A DNA stretch of 16,444 bases from positions 1 through 16,444 of the forward strand of contig JBKJUK010000093.1 of assembly GCA_046590705.1 (NCBI GenBank), read 5' to 3'. Positions 1 to 6,703 of this stretch are shown here, one piece after another. How positions within the stretch are numbered: position 1 is the first letter of the stretch; every line of letters begins with the position of its first letter. A program made the translations under genes and the position numbers. Source of the stretch: JBKJUK01 sp046590705. GTDB taxonomy: Bacteria > Acidobacteriota > Thermoanaerobaculia > Gp7-AA8. The notes beneath the pieces are model-generated. The model did no database searches. It saw only the letters and a program-made list of their open reading frames with translations, and was not told the origin of the DNA.

Positions 1-138
1 CGGAAGTCGCGATGCCGCCCCTTCGGGGCTCTTGAATTCGTCGCGATGCGCGGTCCACGGCCTCACGGCCGTGGCTAAAGAGATGCCGCCCCTCCGGGGC
101 TCCGTGTGTGTTGGTTGTTCGCCATGCGCGCTCCGGCT
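1..138. repeat. Intergenic repeat: two direct repeats flanking a hairpin
   Basis: A 20-base motif (gatgccgccccttcggggct) at 11-30 recurs with one change at 82-101. Each copy contains a small GCCCC/GGGGC hairpin. Between them, CCACGGCC (55-62) pairs with GGCCGTGG (67-74) around a TCAC loop. No reading frame here resembles a protein; frames that cross it are shadows of repeat sequence. The arrangement suggests a dispersed intergenic element, possibly cut by the window edge. Its function is unknown. Confidence 0.6.
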
Positions 139-166
139 CCGGCCCCCAAACCCCGGCCCCCGGCCC
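139..166 (+). repeat. C-rich block upstream of pxpBC
   Basis: This is a run of CCGGCCCCC, AAA, CCCCGG, then CCCCCGGCCC. Near-identical blocks form the right end of the element at 13345-13673 (at 13645-13673) and, on the minus strand, the edge of the element at 5486-5760 (5510-5486). All three lie 25-78 bp upstream of a gene and read C-rich toward it. The opposite strand carries G-runs that could form a G-quadruplex. A regulatory role is inference only. Confidence 0.55.
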
Positions 167-191
167 GCGTCACATGCGATGATCGCGCTTG

Positions 192-1706
192 ATGATTCGA
201 CAGATTGCGCCCGCCGGGGATGCGGCAGTCCTCATTTCGTTCGAGACCTCGATCGGGGCAGCAGAGCTACACGCGGCGGCAGGTGCGTTGGCGAACTCGG
301 GAGCCGTAGCGGTCATTCCGGGATTCGACTCCCTGCTGGTGATCTTCCGAGACGCGGAGCACCGCAGCGAGTTCACGGATCTTTGCCTGCAGGAAATGTT
401 GCGCGTCTCAAAAATCTCTGTCGTTCAGTTTGCGAGGCAGGTCCACACGCTGGAGGTCAGTTTTCACCAGGACTATGCACCTGACCTTTCACTGCTTCTT
501 TCCTCGGCGAATCAGTCGCTGGAGAATTTCATCGAACAGATGAGCGAGGCAAGGTTGCAGGCGCGGTTCGCGGGCTTCAGGCCAGGCTTTGTTTATCTGG
601 ACGGCTTGCCTGAGGCATGGCATCTTCCGCGAAAGCAGACCTCGCGATCGAACGTAGCGGGAGGCTCGTTCGCGGTGTCCGGTTCGATGGCGGCTTTCTA
701 TCCAGCTGACTCTCCCGGTGGGTGGAACATCATCGGACGCTGTGCCGAAGAGTTCTGGAGTCCGACCGCTGAATCTCCCGCTCTGATTCAGGCGGGTGAC
801 GAGGTTCGCATCACACCTACGCTTGATCTGCTGCCGGCTGCGAAAGTCAGAGTGGGACCCGTCATGGAAGCTCCCTCGAGTGAGGTCGACGTTCGTGTGC
901 TCCGTCCCGGCCAGCGGACGATGATCGTGAAAGCCGGGAACCAGGCCAGAGTCAGGCAGGGCCTCCCGGCCAGTGGGTTTTTCGACAATCTCGCCGTCAC
1001 AGCGGCCAACGCCGCGGCGCGCAACCGATCCGACGCCACGGTCCTCGAGGTCTGCGTGGTGGGCCCGGAACTGCGCATGCTCACAGACGTTCTACTGGGT
1101 TGGGGCGGCCCTGACATTCCGGTGCAGCGGAACGGCGTAACTGTTTCATGCAGAGAGGAGATTCGGGCCGCGGCTGGAGATCTTGTCTCATTCGGCAGAA
1201 TCAGTGGCGGGTTCCGCGGCTACATTTCGGTTCGCGGTGGCTGGGTTGATCCTGCACTCGAGTACGCGTTCTTCCCGGCTGTGCTGGCCGCCGACGCTGG
1301 GCTCTTTGTCGGGACCGCAGCGGGTTCAGAAGGCACCGCCACGTATCGAACCGGTAGCGAAAGGACCTCGATACGCGTGGTAGCCGGGCCGCATCCGTTG
1401 CCGGAGTCCGAACGACTTCTGCTCAATGAGCGTGGATGGGTCGTTACGCCCGCACTCGATCGCGTTGGAATCCGGATTCGAAACAGGAACGTCTCACCGA
1501 CTCCTTCTCCCTCACTGCCATCGTGCGGAACGCAGTTCGGTACCGTGCAGTGGCACCCCAATGGGGATCTGGTCATTCTCGGGCCGGACGGGCCGGTCAC
1601 CGGCGGCTATCAGCAGCCGATGACCGTCATTCGCGCAGATCTATGGAAGCTCGCACAACTGAGCCCCGGAGACGAAGTGCGATGGCAATTCGTGGCAACG
1701 CGTTGA
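192..1706 (+). CDS. pxpBC: Fused 5-oxoprolinase subunits B and C (PxpB-PxpC)
   Basis: This 504-residue protein joins two subunits of the ATP-dependent 5-oxoprolinase, which opens 5-oxoproline to glutamate together with PxpA. Residues 1 to about 212 match PxpB (KipI family), including GFRPGF at 128-133 and SPGGW near 174-178. From about 234 (VRVLRPGQRTMI) it matches PxpC (KipA/biotin-dependent carboxyltransferase-like family), ending in GGY..MTVIRADLWKLAQLSPGD. The usual GSRST(D/Y)LR signature of PxpC is not evident; LEYAFFPAVLAADAG stands in its place, so the C half is divergent. No pxpA is in the window; one could lie upstream. ATG 192 is chosen over the adjacent TTG 189. No clear Shine-Dalgarno is seen. 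Fused B-C proteins are known in other bacteria. The call is firm at family level; activity is uncertain. Confidence 0.88.
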   Translation: MIRQIAPAGDAAVLISFETSIGAAELHAAAGALANSGAVAVIPGFDSLLVIFRDAEHRSEFTDLCLQEMLRVSKISVVQFARQVHTLEVSFHQDYAPDLSLLLSSANQSLENFIEQMSEARLQARFAGFRPGFVYLDGLPEAWHLPRKQTSRSNVAGGSFAVSGSMAAFYPADSPGGWNIIGRCAEEFWSPTAESPALIQAGDEVRITPTLDLLPAAKVRVGPVMEAPSSEVDVRVLRPGQRTMIVKAGNQARVRQGLPASGFFDNLAVTAANAAARNRSDATVLEVCVVGPELRMLTDVLLGWGGPDIPVQRNGVTVSCREEIRAAAGDLVSFGRISGGFRGYISVRGGWVDPALEYAFFPAVLAADAGLFVGTAAGSEGTATYRTGSERTSIRVVAGPHPLPESERLLLNERGWVVTPALDRVGIRIRNRNVSPTPSPSLPSCGTQFGTVQWHPNGDLVILGPDGPVTGGYQQPMTVIRADLWKLAQLSPGDEVRWQFVATR

Positions 1707-1719
1707 TTCGCGGTCGAAG

Positions 1720-2769
1720 TCAGTACCCGTAGCCCTTGCGTGCTTTCACCTTGAACTCACGTCCGCGAACGGAGACGTTTACGGCCTGATAACCGCTTTT
1801 TCCTTCCGGCTTGCGGCTGTAGTAACTGAGCAGGTAATAGCCGCTGTTTTCCTTCTCGATCAGCTTGAGTGGAGTGAGAAAGCTCACCGGTCGCGCGTAA
1901 TACTCCCCTCCGGTATCGACGGCGACGCGTCCGAGCGCATCTTCGACAGCGTTGAATCCCACTGCATTCCGGTAGAGGAAGATCGGGTAAACACTCACGT
2001 TCGATTCATTCAGCGCATTGCGCATCGGATCGTAGTAGTGGTCCTCGTTCAGAGGGATGCTGGCGCTGAGAGTTCCCGGCTCCCCGATTCCCGGGGTAAA
2101 GAGCATCACCGCCTTGCGAGCTTTGATCTGGCGAGTTGCCTCACCAAGTAGTTCGAGTCCTTCGTAGATGTTTCCGGTGTCATTGATCATTTTCTTGATG
2201 TCGATGTTGCTCATGATCGAATCCGGCTTCGAACCCACGGGGACTTTTCTGAGTCCGAGTGAGAAGCTGGAGGCTTCCGAGAGGGCTTTCCGTAACTGGG
2301 CTTTGTCGCTGGTGAAATCGCTGTAGATCTTGAGCCGGGCGTCGTATCCCGCCACGGCAACTTTGTCTTCCGGCCGCAGTCTCGTCGCAACGAAAGATTC
2401 GGCGTCGCGTCGCGCCTGAATCAGATCGCTGCGCAGGGAACTGTCCAGGGCTTTATGAAAAAAGAGTACGAAGTAGCGTTCCTCGCGGACACGCTCCACT
2501 TTGAAGGCAGCGCGGTTTTCCGGAGCGGAAAGTAAGGTCCGATTGGTGAAGTAGTCGATCGAGTCGACGGTCTGGGGAACCCCGTTCTCGAGCACCGTAA
2601 AGTCCTCTCGGGTGAGTCCGAGGATTTGGTTGCCTTTGTTATCAGTGACGGTGGCGTCGAGCAGAACGAGATTGACGTCGACTTTTTCCTGAAGAGATGG
2701 CTGAGAAGTCTGCGCCCCCAGTGGAAACGACAGAATGACGCTGCAGAAAAGAAGGGCTGCTGTTTTCAT
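1720..2769 (-). CDS. Secreted VWFA-related domain protein
   Basis: The 349-residue product has a signal peptide (MKTAALLFCSVILSFPLGAQ, likely cleaved near residue 20). It then has the typical opening of acidobacterial 'VWFA-related' proteins: VNLVLLDATVTDNKG, GLTREDFTVLENGVPQ. A von Willebrand factor A-like fold begins near 98 (RYFVLFFHKALDSS). The first metal-ligand Asp expected in a DxSxS MIDAS is replaced by His105, so metal-dependent adhesion is doubtful. The C-terminus (YYLLSYYSRKPEGKSGYQAVNVSVRGREFKVKARKGY) is the usual end of the family. GAGG at 2780-2777 lies 7 nt before the ATG. It is the last gene of the minus-strand trio, 40 bp after the glycosyltransferase, and it converges on pxpBC with a 13-bp gap. 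Its cellular role is unknown. Confidence 0.85.
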   Translation of the reverse strand: MKTAALLFCSVILSFPLGAQTSQPSLQEKVDVNLVLLDATVTDNKGNQILGLTREDFTVLENGVPQTVDSIDYFTNRTLLSAPENRAAFKVERVREERYFVLFFHKALDSSLRSDLIQARRDAESFVATRLRPEDKVAVAGYDARLKIYSDFTSDKAQLRKALSEASSFSLGLRKVPVGSKPDSIMSNIDIKKMINDTGNIYEGLELLGEATRQIKARKAVMLFTPGIGEPGTLSASIPLNEDHYYDPMRNALNESNVSVYPIFLYRNAVGFNAVEDALGRVAVDTGGEYYARPVSFLTPLKLIEKENSGYYLLSYYSRKPEGKSGYQAVNVSVRGREFKVKARKGYGY

Positions 2770-2809
2770 CTGATTACCTCGCCATGGAGAACAGCGGGAG
2801 AGGGTGCGA

Positions 2810-4549
2810 TCATTTCTGGGGCTGGTTGCGCTCCATCAACACCAGGTAGAACGAGGGCCGGAGCCACTGTTTCTCGACGTGGTAATGCTGCTTGATCCAT
2901 CCGGCCAGGCGGATGTTGTAATCCACCCCGAACCCTCGATAACCAAACTCCTGCGTATCGCGATAAAACACCGCCACATGCTGCGGTCGCGTCTCCTCGA
3001 GGTTCTGAATGATTTCTCCCTCGGTTCCTGCATCGTCCGAAACCGGCGGGATGAAGGTGTGATAGCGGGTCGGGTTCGGCACACCGCTCAGGTAGTTGAT
3101 TCCTACACCTTCCGGGAAGACGATCAGGCTTTGTGACCTTCTCGCCCGCAGGTGATCGATCGCGCTCTGCAGCACTTCCGATCGCTCAATGCTGGTCTCC
3201 CAGACCGTCCCCATCGGCGAGGTGACGGGGCGTGCGCGCCGCGGCCATACCTGGGCCTGCTGCATCTGCGCTCCGATGGCCATCATCAGAAACATAGGAA
3301 TCAGGAGACGGGAGGTTCGCTCCGAGTAGAGGCCACGTTCTGGAAGATAGATGAACAGTGTCCAGGCTACGTCTGCGTACGTCGGAACGATCAGAAAGAA
3401 GCCGTACCAGGATGGCGTGAGGTTGAGGGCGATGCGCATTGCGCACATGAGAGCTGGCAGCGCCACCAGAAGCAGGGGGTGCCTGCGATCTCGCAGGCCC
3501 AGCCATGCAACGAGCAGCAGCTCGATGACGATCCAGCCGCGGAAGAAGAGCGGGTCAGCGAGGAAGTACGAAAGTGCTCCGATGCCCATCAGCATCAGAA
3601 GCTTGAAAGCTCGACTGCGCCAGAGTGTCAGGGAAGAGCGTGGACGGTCGAAGAGAGCCAGCATCGCCACCAGCGCAGCGACCAGAGCTACCGATAGAAA
3701 AAGCCTGGAGATGTTTTCGGCCGCCTGCGCTGTACCGGCCACCTGCGCGTAGAAGAGCCGGGCGCCTTTGTTGCTGACCAGAGAGCTGAGCAGAATGTTG
3801 TCGGACAGCCAGTGTCTTCCAGGCTCGGTCGTGTGGAAGGAAATGGCCATTGCGGCCAGCAGCGCGGTCGAAAAAAGCGCTGCCCACATTAGTCGGCGCA
3901 ATGGAAATCGATGGATGACCGCAGCAGCGAGGAAGGTGACGACGACCAGAGGCGCAAATTCGAGTTTCGACAAAGAGGCTGCGATTCCCGTAAGCAGGGT
4001 CGCAACGAACCATCCGTCATGGCGGCTGACGAAGGTGTAACGATGGAGTGAAAAGGTGAACAGCAGAACGAACATGATTCCGATCGTCGCTGCATGCGCG
4101 TAAGGAAAGACGAAGTTGGCGTTACCCGTCGACGCTCCGGTGAGATTGATGGCGAGGAACAGCATGGTTGCCACCCCGGCACCGATCACGCTTCCGCCGG
4201 ATCGAACGATCAGGTAAAGAGCCGTGGCGGTGACCAGGGAAATCAGCAATCCGATCAGCGCGAAGGAAGAGAGGCTTTGCCCGAAGACTGCGCAGAGCAG
4301 GGCCAGTAGGTAGGGCGCGACAGGCGGGTAGTAATACTGAACGTCGAGGTAAGGGTGACGGCCTTCCAGAATCTGTCCGGGGATGGTGAGGTCACGCCCG
4401 ACATCGATGAGGATGTACGGCCAGAGTCCCCAGCTTCGATAGAGAGTCAGAGCGGCCAGAGCGAGGAGGCTGGCGACGATCATGACTTCGAGCCAGCGGG
4501 CTCCCCGGACAGGGATGCTCGCTTCTGCCGCCTGCCTGGTTTCGATCAA
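2810..4549 (-). CDS. GT39-like membrane glycosyltransferase
   Basis: The protein has 579 residues if the TTG at 4549 is used. It is a polytopic membrane protein resembling dolichyl-phosphate-mannose / ArnT-type GT-C glycosyltransferases. After the first membrane helix (about 22-38) comes LIDVGRDL at 48-55, in the loop where GT-C enzymes carry catalytic acidic residues, then YYYPPVAPYLLALL. About ten further hydrophobic segments follow. The last 150 residues form a soluble domain with no motif I recognise. The start is uncertain: TTG 4549 overlaps the upstream TGA by two bases, suggesting translational coupling, but no Shine-Dalgarno is visible; ATG 4483, just before the first helix, is the alternative. 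Donor and acceptor cannot be read from sequence; a polyprenyl-phosphate sugar donor is the family norm. Confidence 0.75.
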   Translation of the reverse strand: MIETRQAAEASIPVRGARWLEVMIVASLLALAALTLYRSWGLWPYILIDVGRDLTIPGQILEGRHPYLDVQYYYPPVAPYLLALLCAVFGQSLSSFALIGLLISLVTATALYLIVRSGGSVIGAGVATMLFLAINLTGASTGNANFVFPYAHAATIGIMFVLLFTFSLHRYTFVSRHDGWFVATLLTGIAASLSKLEFAPLVVVTFLAAAVIHRFPLRRLMWAALFSTALLAAMAISFHTTEPGRHWLSDNILLSSLVSNKGARLFYAQVAGTAQAAENISRLFLSVALVAALVAMLALFDRPRSSLTLWRSRAFKLLMLMGIGALSYFLADPLFFRGWIVIELLLVAWLGLRDRRHPLLLVALPALMCAMRIALNLTPSWYGFFLIVPTYADVAWTLFIYLPERGLYSERTSRLLIPMFLMMAIGAQMQQAQVWPRRARPVTSPMGTVWETSIERSEVLQSAIDHLRARRSQSLIVFPEGVGINYLSGVPNPTRYHTFIPPVSDDAGTEGEIIQNLEETRPQHVAVFYRDTQEFGYRGFGVDYNIRLAGWIKQHYHVEKQWLRPSFYLVLMERNQPQK

Positions 4550-5430
4550 CGAAGTGATGGCGGAGGCGCTTCGGAGTTCAGATATGCCGAGTACCAGAGG
4601 TCGCGAAGAATGGATGCGCCAGTGGCTAGTCTTCCGACGGCGAAGTTTCGTCCCTCGCTCGTTCCCTTTCCCGTGAATCCGCCGTCGCGATCGATGCGAT
4701 AGATGGTCTCGATTTGTGCGCGGGAATCTTTGATGAGGTCGAGCGCAGTGGTGAAGTAGTCGGTGCGCGGTACGACAGATTTCACCTGCGGAAAGACCTC
4801 CATTGCCACGATCATCTTCGACACGAACTGAGTCTCGAAGCGGCCATGAGTTTCGCAGTCGTTCGGATAACGCTGCGGATTCTCGAGCACCCAGCCGTTG
4901 AAGTTGATCGAAGCGTGATGTGGATTCGCGGAATCAGAGACGAAGTGCCCGAGGATGCCGGAGAGAAAGATGATTTCCTGCTCGATCTGATTTTGCTCGA
5001 TGCTGGCCGGATCGGACGAACGCCAGAGCCGCCACTGATTGGTCAGTTGTTCGCTGATCTCGGCCACACGCCATGGAACGAACCCGGAGGTTGTGTTCTC
5101 GATCCCGAACCGGCGCAAGGTGCCACTGGTGTAGAGCAGGTCGATAAACTGATACCGGTTTGGTGGCAGCTTCAAGTGCCCGACGTATTCGTAATCGAGA
5201 AAATGGTTGGGGCCGTTGACGGCATCGAGGGAGACGCCGGCTCCCCGCCAGCGGTCGGGGTTGTATCCGAGGTAAATGATCTGTGGGTAGGCGCGGTGAA
5301 AGAAGGCCGGCATGGCTGCAGGCGTGCCGAAGGTGGCGGCTTCATTGGCGATGGAATGTCCCTTCTCACCCCAGGCGAGGAGTGAACTTGCGGAGAGGAA
5401 AATCAGGAGTGTCGCCTGTAGCAGTCTCAT
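4546..5430 (-). CDS. Secreted zinc hydrolase, phospholipase C / S1-P1 nuclease superfamily
   Basis: The 294-residue precursor has a signal peptide ending SLLA, leaving Trp20 as the mature N-terminus. That matters because Trp1 is a zinc ligand in this superfamily. The other ligands are all visible: His25 (WGEKGH), Asp59 (NPDRW), His76 (NHFLD), His162 and Asp166 (GHFVSD), His172 (NPHH), and His195 with Glu199 (HGRFE). Glu at the last site resembles bacterial phospholipase C; S1/P1 nucleases have Asp. The substrate (phospholipid or nucleic acid) is therefore open. I chose ATG 5430 because the signal peptide starts there; the frame stays open upstream only by running through repeat DNA. No clear ribosome binding site precedes it. 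The TGA overlaps the TTG start of the glycosyltransferase. Confidence 0.8.
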   Translation of the reverse strand: MRLLQATLLIFLSASSLLAWGEKGHSIANEAATFGTPAAMPAFFHRAYPQIIYLGYNPDRWRGAGVSLDAVNGPNHFLDYEYVGHLKLPPNRYQFIDLLYTSGTLRRFGIENTTSGFVPWRVAEISEQLTNQWRLWRSSDPASIEQNQIEQEIIFLSGILGHFVSDSANPHHASINFNGWVLENPQRYPNDCETHGRFETQFVSKMIVAMEVFPQVKSVVPRTDYFTTALDLIKDSRAQIETIYRIDRDGGFTGKGTSEGRNFAVGRLATGASILRDLWYSAYLNSEAPPPSLR

Positions 5431-5438
5431 GGCTGGAG

Positions 5439-5444
5439 ATTGTA
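5439..5444 (-). promoter_or_regulatory. Possible -10 box for the zinc hydrolase gene
   Basis: TACAAT on the minus strand lies only 8 nt before the ATG at 5430, so a transcript from it would be leaderless or nearly so. This fits the absence of a Shine-Dalgarno. No good -35 is seen; the expected place is occupied by heptamer repeats. Confidence 0.3.
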
Positions 5445-5451
5445 AGCTGAT

Positions 5452-5479
5452 GAACGCAGAACGCAGAACGCAGAAGGAT
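5452..5479 (+). repeat. Heptamer array (GAACGCA x3 plus GAAGGAT)
   Basis: GAACGCA occurs at 5452-5458, 5459-5465 and 5466-5472, followed by the related GAAGGAT. It resembles the GAATGGA/GAATGCA units at 5981-6072 and probably belongs to the same class of short tandemly repeated heptanucleotides. It separates the zinc hydrolase gene from the nested-palindrome element. Confidence 0.7.
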
Positions 5480-5485
5480 GAAGAG

Positions 5486-5760
5486 CCGGGGTCTGGGGGC
5501 CGGGGGCCGGAGTAGAGGCAGGACCGCCGCATCGCGGGTCTCAAACGCGGCGTCATTCCGATGAGCACTGGATACTCTGGTCGGCTTGCGAGGTGTGAGG
5601 CGAAGAGGAATCTCCGTTCCGCCCCTCGGGGGTGAGTCATCTCGACCGCTTCTGCGCGGATCGGAGATTCCTCTTCGCAGCTACGGCTGCGGGACTTCGG
5701 AAGATCGCGCGGCTCATCGGAATGACGTCGATCCGCCTGCGTCGCCGCGTCTTGCCGGCT
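5486..5760. mobile_element. Nested-palindrome (MITE-like) element, copy A
   Basis: This is a non-coding element of about 275 bp with nested inverted repeats. GTCATTCCGATGAGC (5552-5566) pairs with GCTCATCGGAATGAC (5712-5726), 15 bp perfect. Inside it CGAAGAGGAATCTCCG (5601-5616) pairs with CGGAGATTCCTCTTCG (5662-5677), 16 bp perfect. The left end is G-rich (CCGGGGTCTGGGGGCC...) followed by GTAGAGGC; the right end (about 5746-5760) is a degraded match. Copy B at 13345-13673 shares these arms in the same order. No transposase or clear target duplication is visible, so 'MITE-like' describes form, not proven mobility. It fills the spacer between the hydrolase gene and tRNA-Pro. Confidence 0.7.
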
Positions 5761-5810
5761 CAGTGTGAATTGGATTCGCAACTCGCTGCGGTGTTTTCCC
5801 TGCGAAGAAA

Positions 5811-5887
5811 TGGTCGGGGCAAGAGGACTTGAACCTCCGACCTCACGGTCCCGAACCGTGCGCTCTACCAGGCTGAGCTATGCCCCG
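5811..5887 (-). tRNA. tRNA-Pro (anticodon CGG)
   Basis: Read on the minus strand, this 77-nt gene has acceptor arms CGGGGCA and TGCCCCG, discriminator A and an encoded CCA. The D-arm is AGCTCAGCCTGGTAGAGC. The anticodon stem CACGG/CCGTG encloses the loop TTCGGGA, so the anticodon CGG lies at 5853-5851. The T-arm is GGAGG/TTCAAGT/CCTCT. It decodes CCG. It lies downstream of a strong promoter at 5950-5978, with about 55 nt of leader. Confidence 0.97.
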
Positions 5888-5949
5888 ATTCTTCGCTGCA
5901 AAGGAAGCTGGCGCTCCCCCATCAGTCGTCTGGTCGACTGAGGACGCGG

Positions 5950-5978
5950 ATTCTAGGTGATTTCCAGATGGTGGTCAA
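5950..5978 (-). promoter_or_regulatory. Sigma-70-type promoter for tRNA-Pro
   Basis: On the minus strand, TTGACC (5978-5973) and TAGAAT (5955-5950) are separated by exactly 17 nt. The bases after the -10 (CCGCGTCCT) form a G+C-rich discriminator, as in stringently controlled stable-RNA promoters. A short CAGTCG/CGACTG inverted repeat lies in the leader at 5923-5940. Stringent control is inference. Confidence 0.7.
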
Positions 5979-5980
5979 AC

Positions 5981-6072
5981 GAATGGAGAATGGAGAATGC
6001 AGAATGCAGAATGTGAAATCACGCCGCGTTCAGCCTTTTCATTCTCCATTCTTCATTCTCCATTCTCCATTC
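5981..6072. repeat. Heptamer repeats arranged as a long inverted repeat
   Basis: Five units lie on the left: GAATGGA twice, GAATGCA twice, then GAATGTG (5981-6015). The right side (about 6039-6072) carries the complementary units ATTCTCC, ATTCTTC, ATTCTCC, ATTCTCC, ATTCGCC. The two sides can form an imperfect stem of about 33 bp with a loop of roughly 23 nt. The right arm encodes the last residues of the adenosyltransferase on the minus strand; the left arm ends 3 bp from the -35 of the tRNA promoter. It could act as a terminator between the two. Confidence 0.8.
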
Positions 6073-6607
6073 GCCTCACCCACGGTATGTCTTCGATACC
6101 TTGTAGGTGATTGGCGTAGCGGGCGGCTACGAAAAGATGATCTGAGAGACGGTTCAGGTAGGTGAGGGTGGAGTTCATGGTCTCTGATGACTCGTGCAGG
6201 GCCACGATCAGTCGCTCCGCGCGTCGGCAGACGGTCCTGGCGATGTGGAGTTGTGCAGCGGACGGGTGCCCGCCTGGAAGGATGAAATTCTTCAGCGGTG
6301 TCAGTTCCAGTTCCATCCGGTCGATCTCTTCTTCGAGTTCCAGGATTCGCTCGCTGCCTACACCTGCGAAACGTTCGTCGCCAGGATTGGCCGCGAGGTG
6401 CGCACCAATCTCGAAGAGATCCATCTGGATTCGGTGAAGTGATTCGTCGAGGATCGATCCCGGGTTCGAAGCACGCACGACTCCAAGGACCGAATTCAGC
6501 TCGTCCGTGGTCCCGTAAGCCTCGATACGTTCATGGTCTTTGCGGACTCGTCCGCCGCCGAGAAGTGAGGTTTCGCCTCTGTCGCCGCCCTTTGTGTAGA
6601 TTTTCAT
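6053..6607 (-). CDS. Cob(I)alamin adenosyltransferase, PduO type
   Basis: This 184-residue cytosolic enzyme transfers the adenosyl group of ATP to cob(I)alamin to make coenzyme B12. The N-terminal ATP-binding signature is clear: MKIYTKGGDRGETSLLGGGR, then RIEAYGTTDELNS at about 27-39. The catalytic-region segments ARTVCRRAERLI and YLNRLSDHLFVAARYAN follow. PduO proteins usually end soon after a motif like GIEDIPW; here the heptamer repeat adds VRRMENGE before the TGA. The Shine-Dalgarno is weak (AAAGG about 12 nt before ATG). No cobalamin riboswitch is recognisable in the 96 bp upstream. It is divergent from the gene at 6704. I leave the symbol blank because pduO and cobO-type naming varies. 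Confidence 0.93.
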   Translation of the reverse strand: MKIYTKGGDRGETSLLGGGRVRKDHERIEAYGTTDELNSVLGVVRASNPGSILDESLHRIQMDLFEIGAHLAANPGDERFAGVGSERILELEEEIDRMELELTPLKNFILPGGHPSAAQLHIARTVCRRAERLIVALHESSETMNSTLTYLNRLSDHLFVAARYANHLQGIEDIPWVRRMENGE

Positions 6608-6703
6608 CCGTGGTCAACCTTTGTCCGGAAGCGTGATCCAGATCGCAGAATTGTGGTAGAGACTAGGAAACAATCGTCCATTAAATCGAACCCGGAGGAT
6701 CTC

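Noticed and set aside
32..484. Plus-strand frame of 150 codons at the window start
   Set aside because: It begins in repeat DNA and overlaps pxpBC in another frame; the translation is Arg/Pro/Gly-rich as expected of a shadow.
4714..5385. Plus-strand reading frame of 223 codons
   Set aside because: It lies opposite the zinc hydrolase gene, whose ligands and signal peptide are convincing; the plus-strand translation has no recognisable features.
5431..5781. N-terminal extension of the zinc hydrolase frame by 117 codons
   Set aside because: The extension translates the nested-palindrome element. The signal peptide begins at ATG 5430, and Trp20 must be the mature N-terminus.
5452..6072. CRISPR array suggested by repeated short units
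   Set aside because: The units are contiguous 7-bp repeats without spacers, and no cas genes are present.
6608..6703. Cobalamin riboswitch upstream of the adenosyltransferase gene
   Set aside because: The 96-bp divergent spacer is too short for the full aptamer, and no B12-box-like sequence (GCCACUG) was seen.
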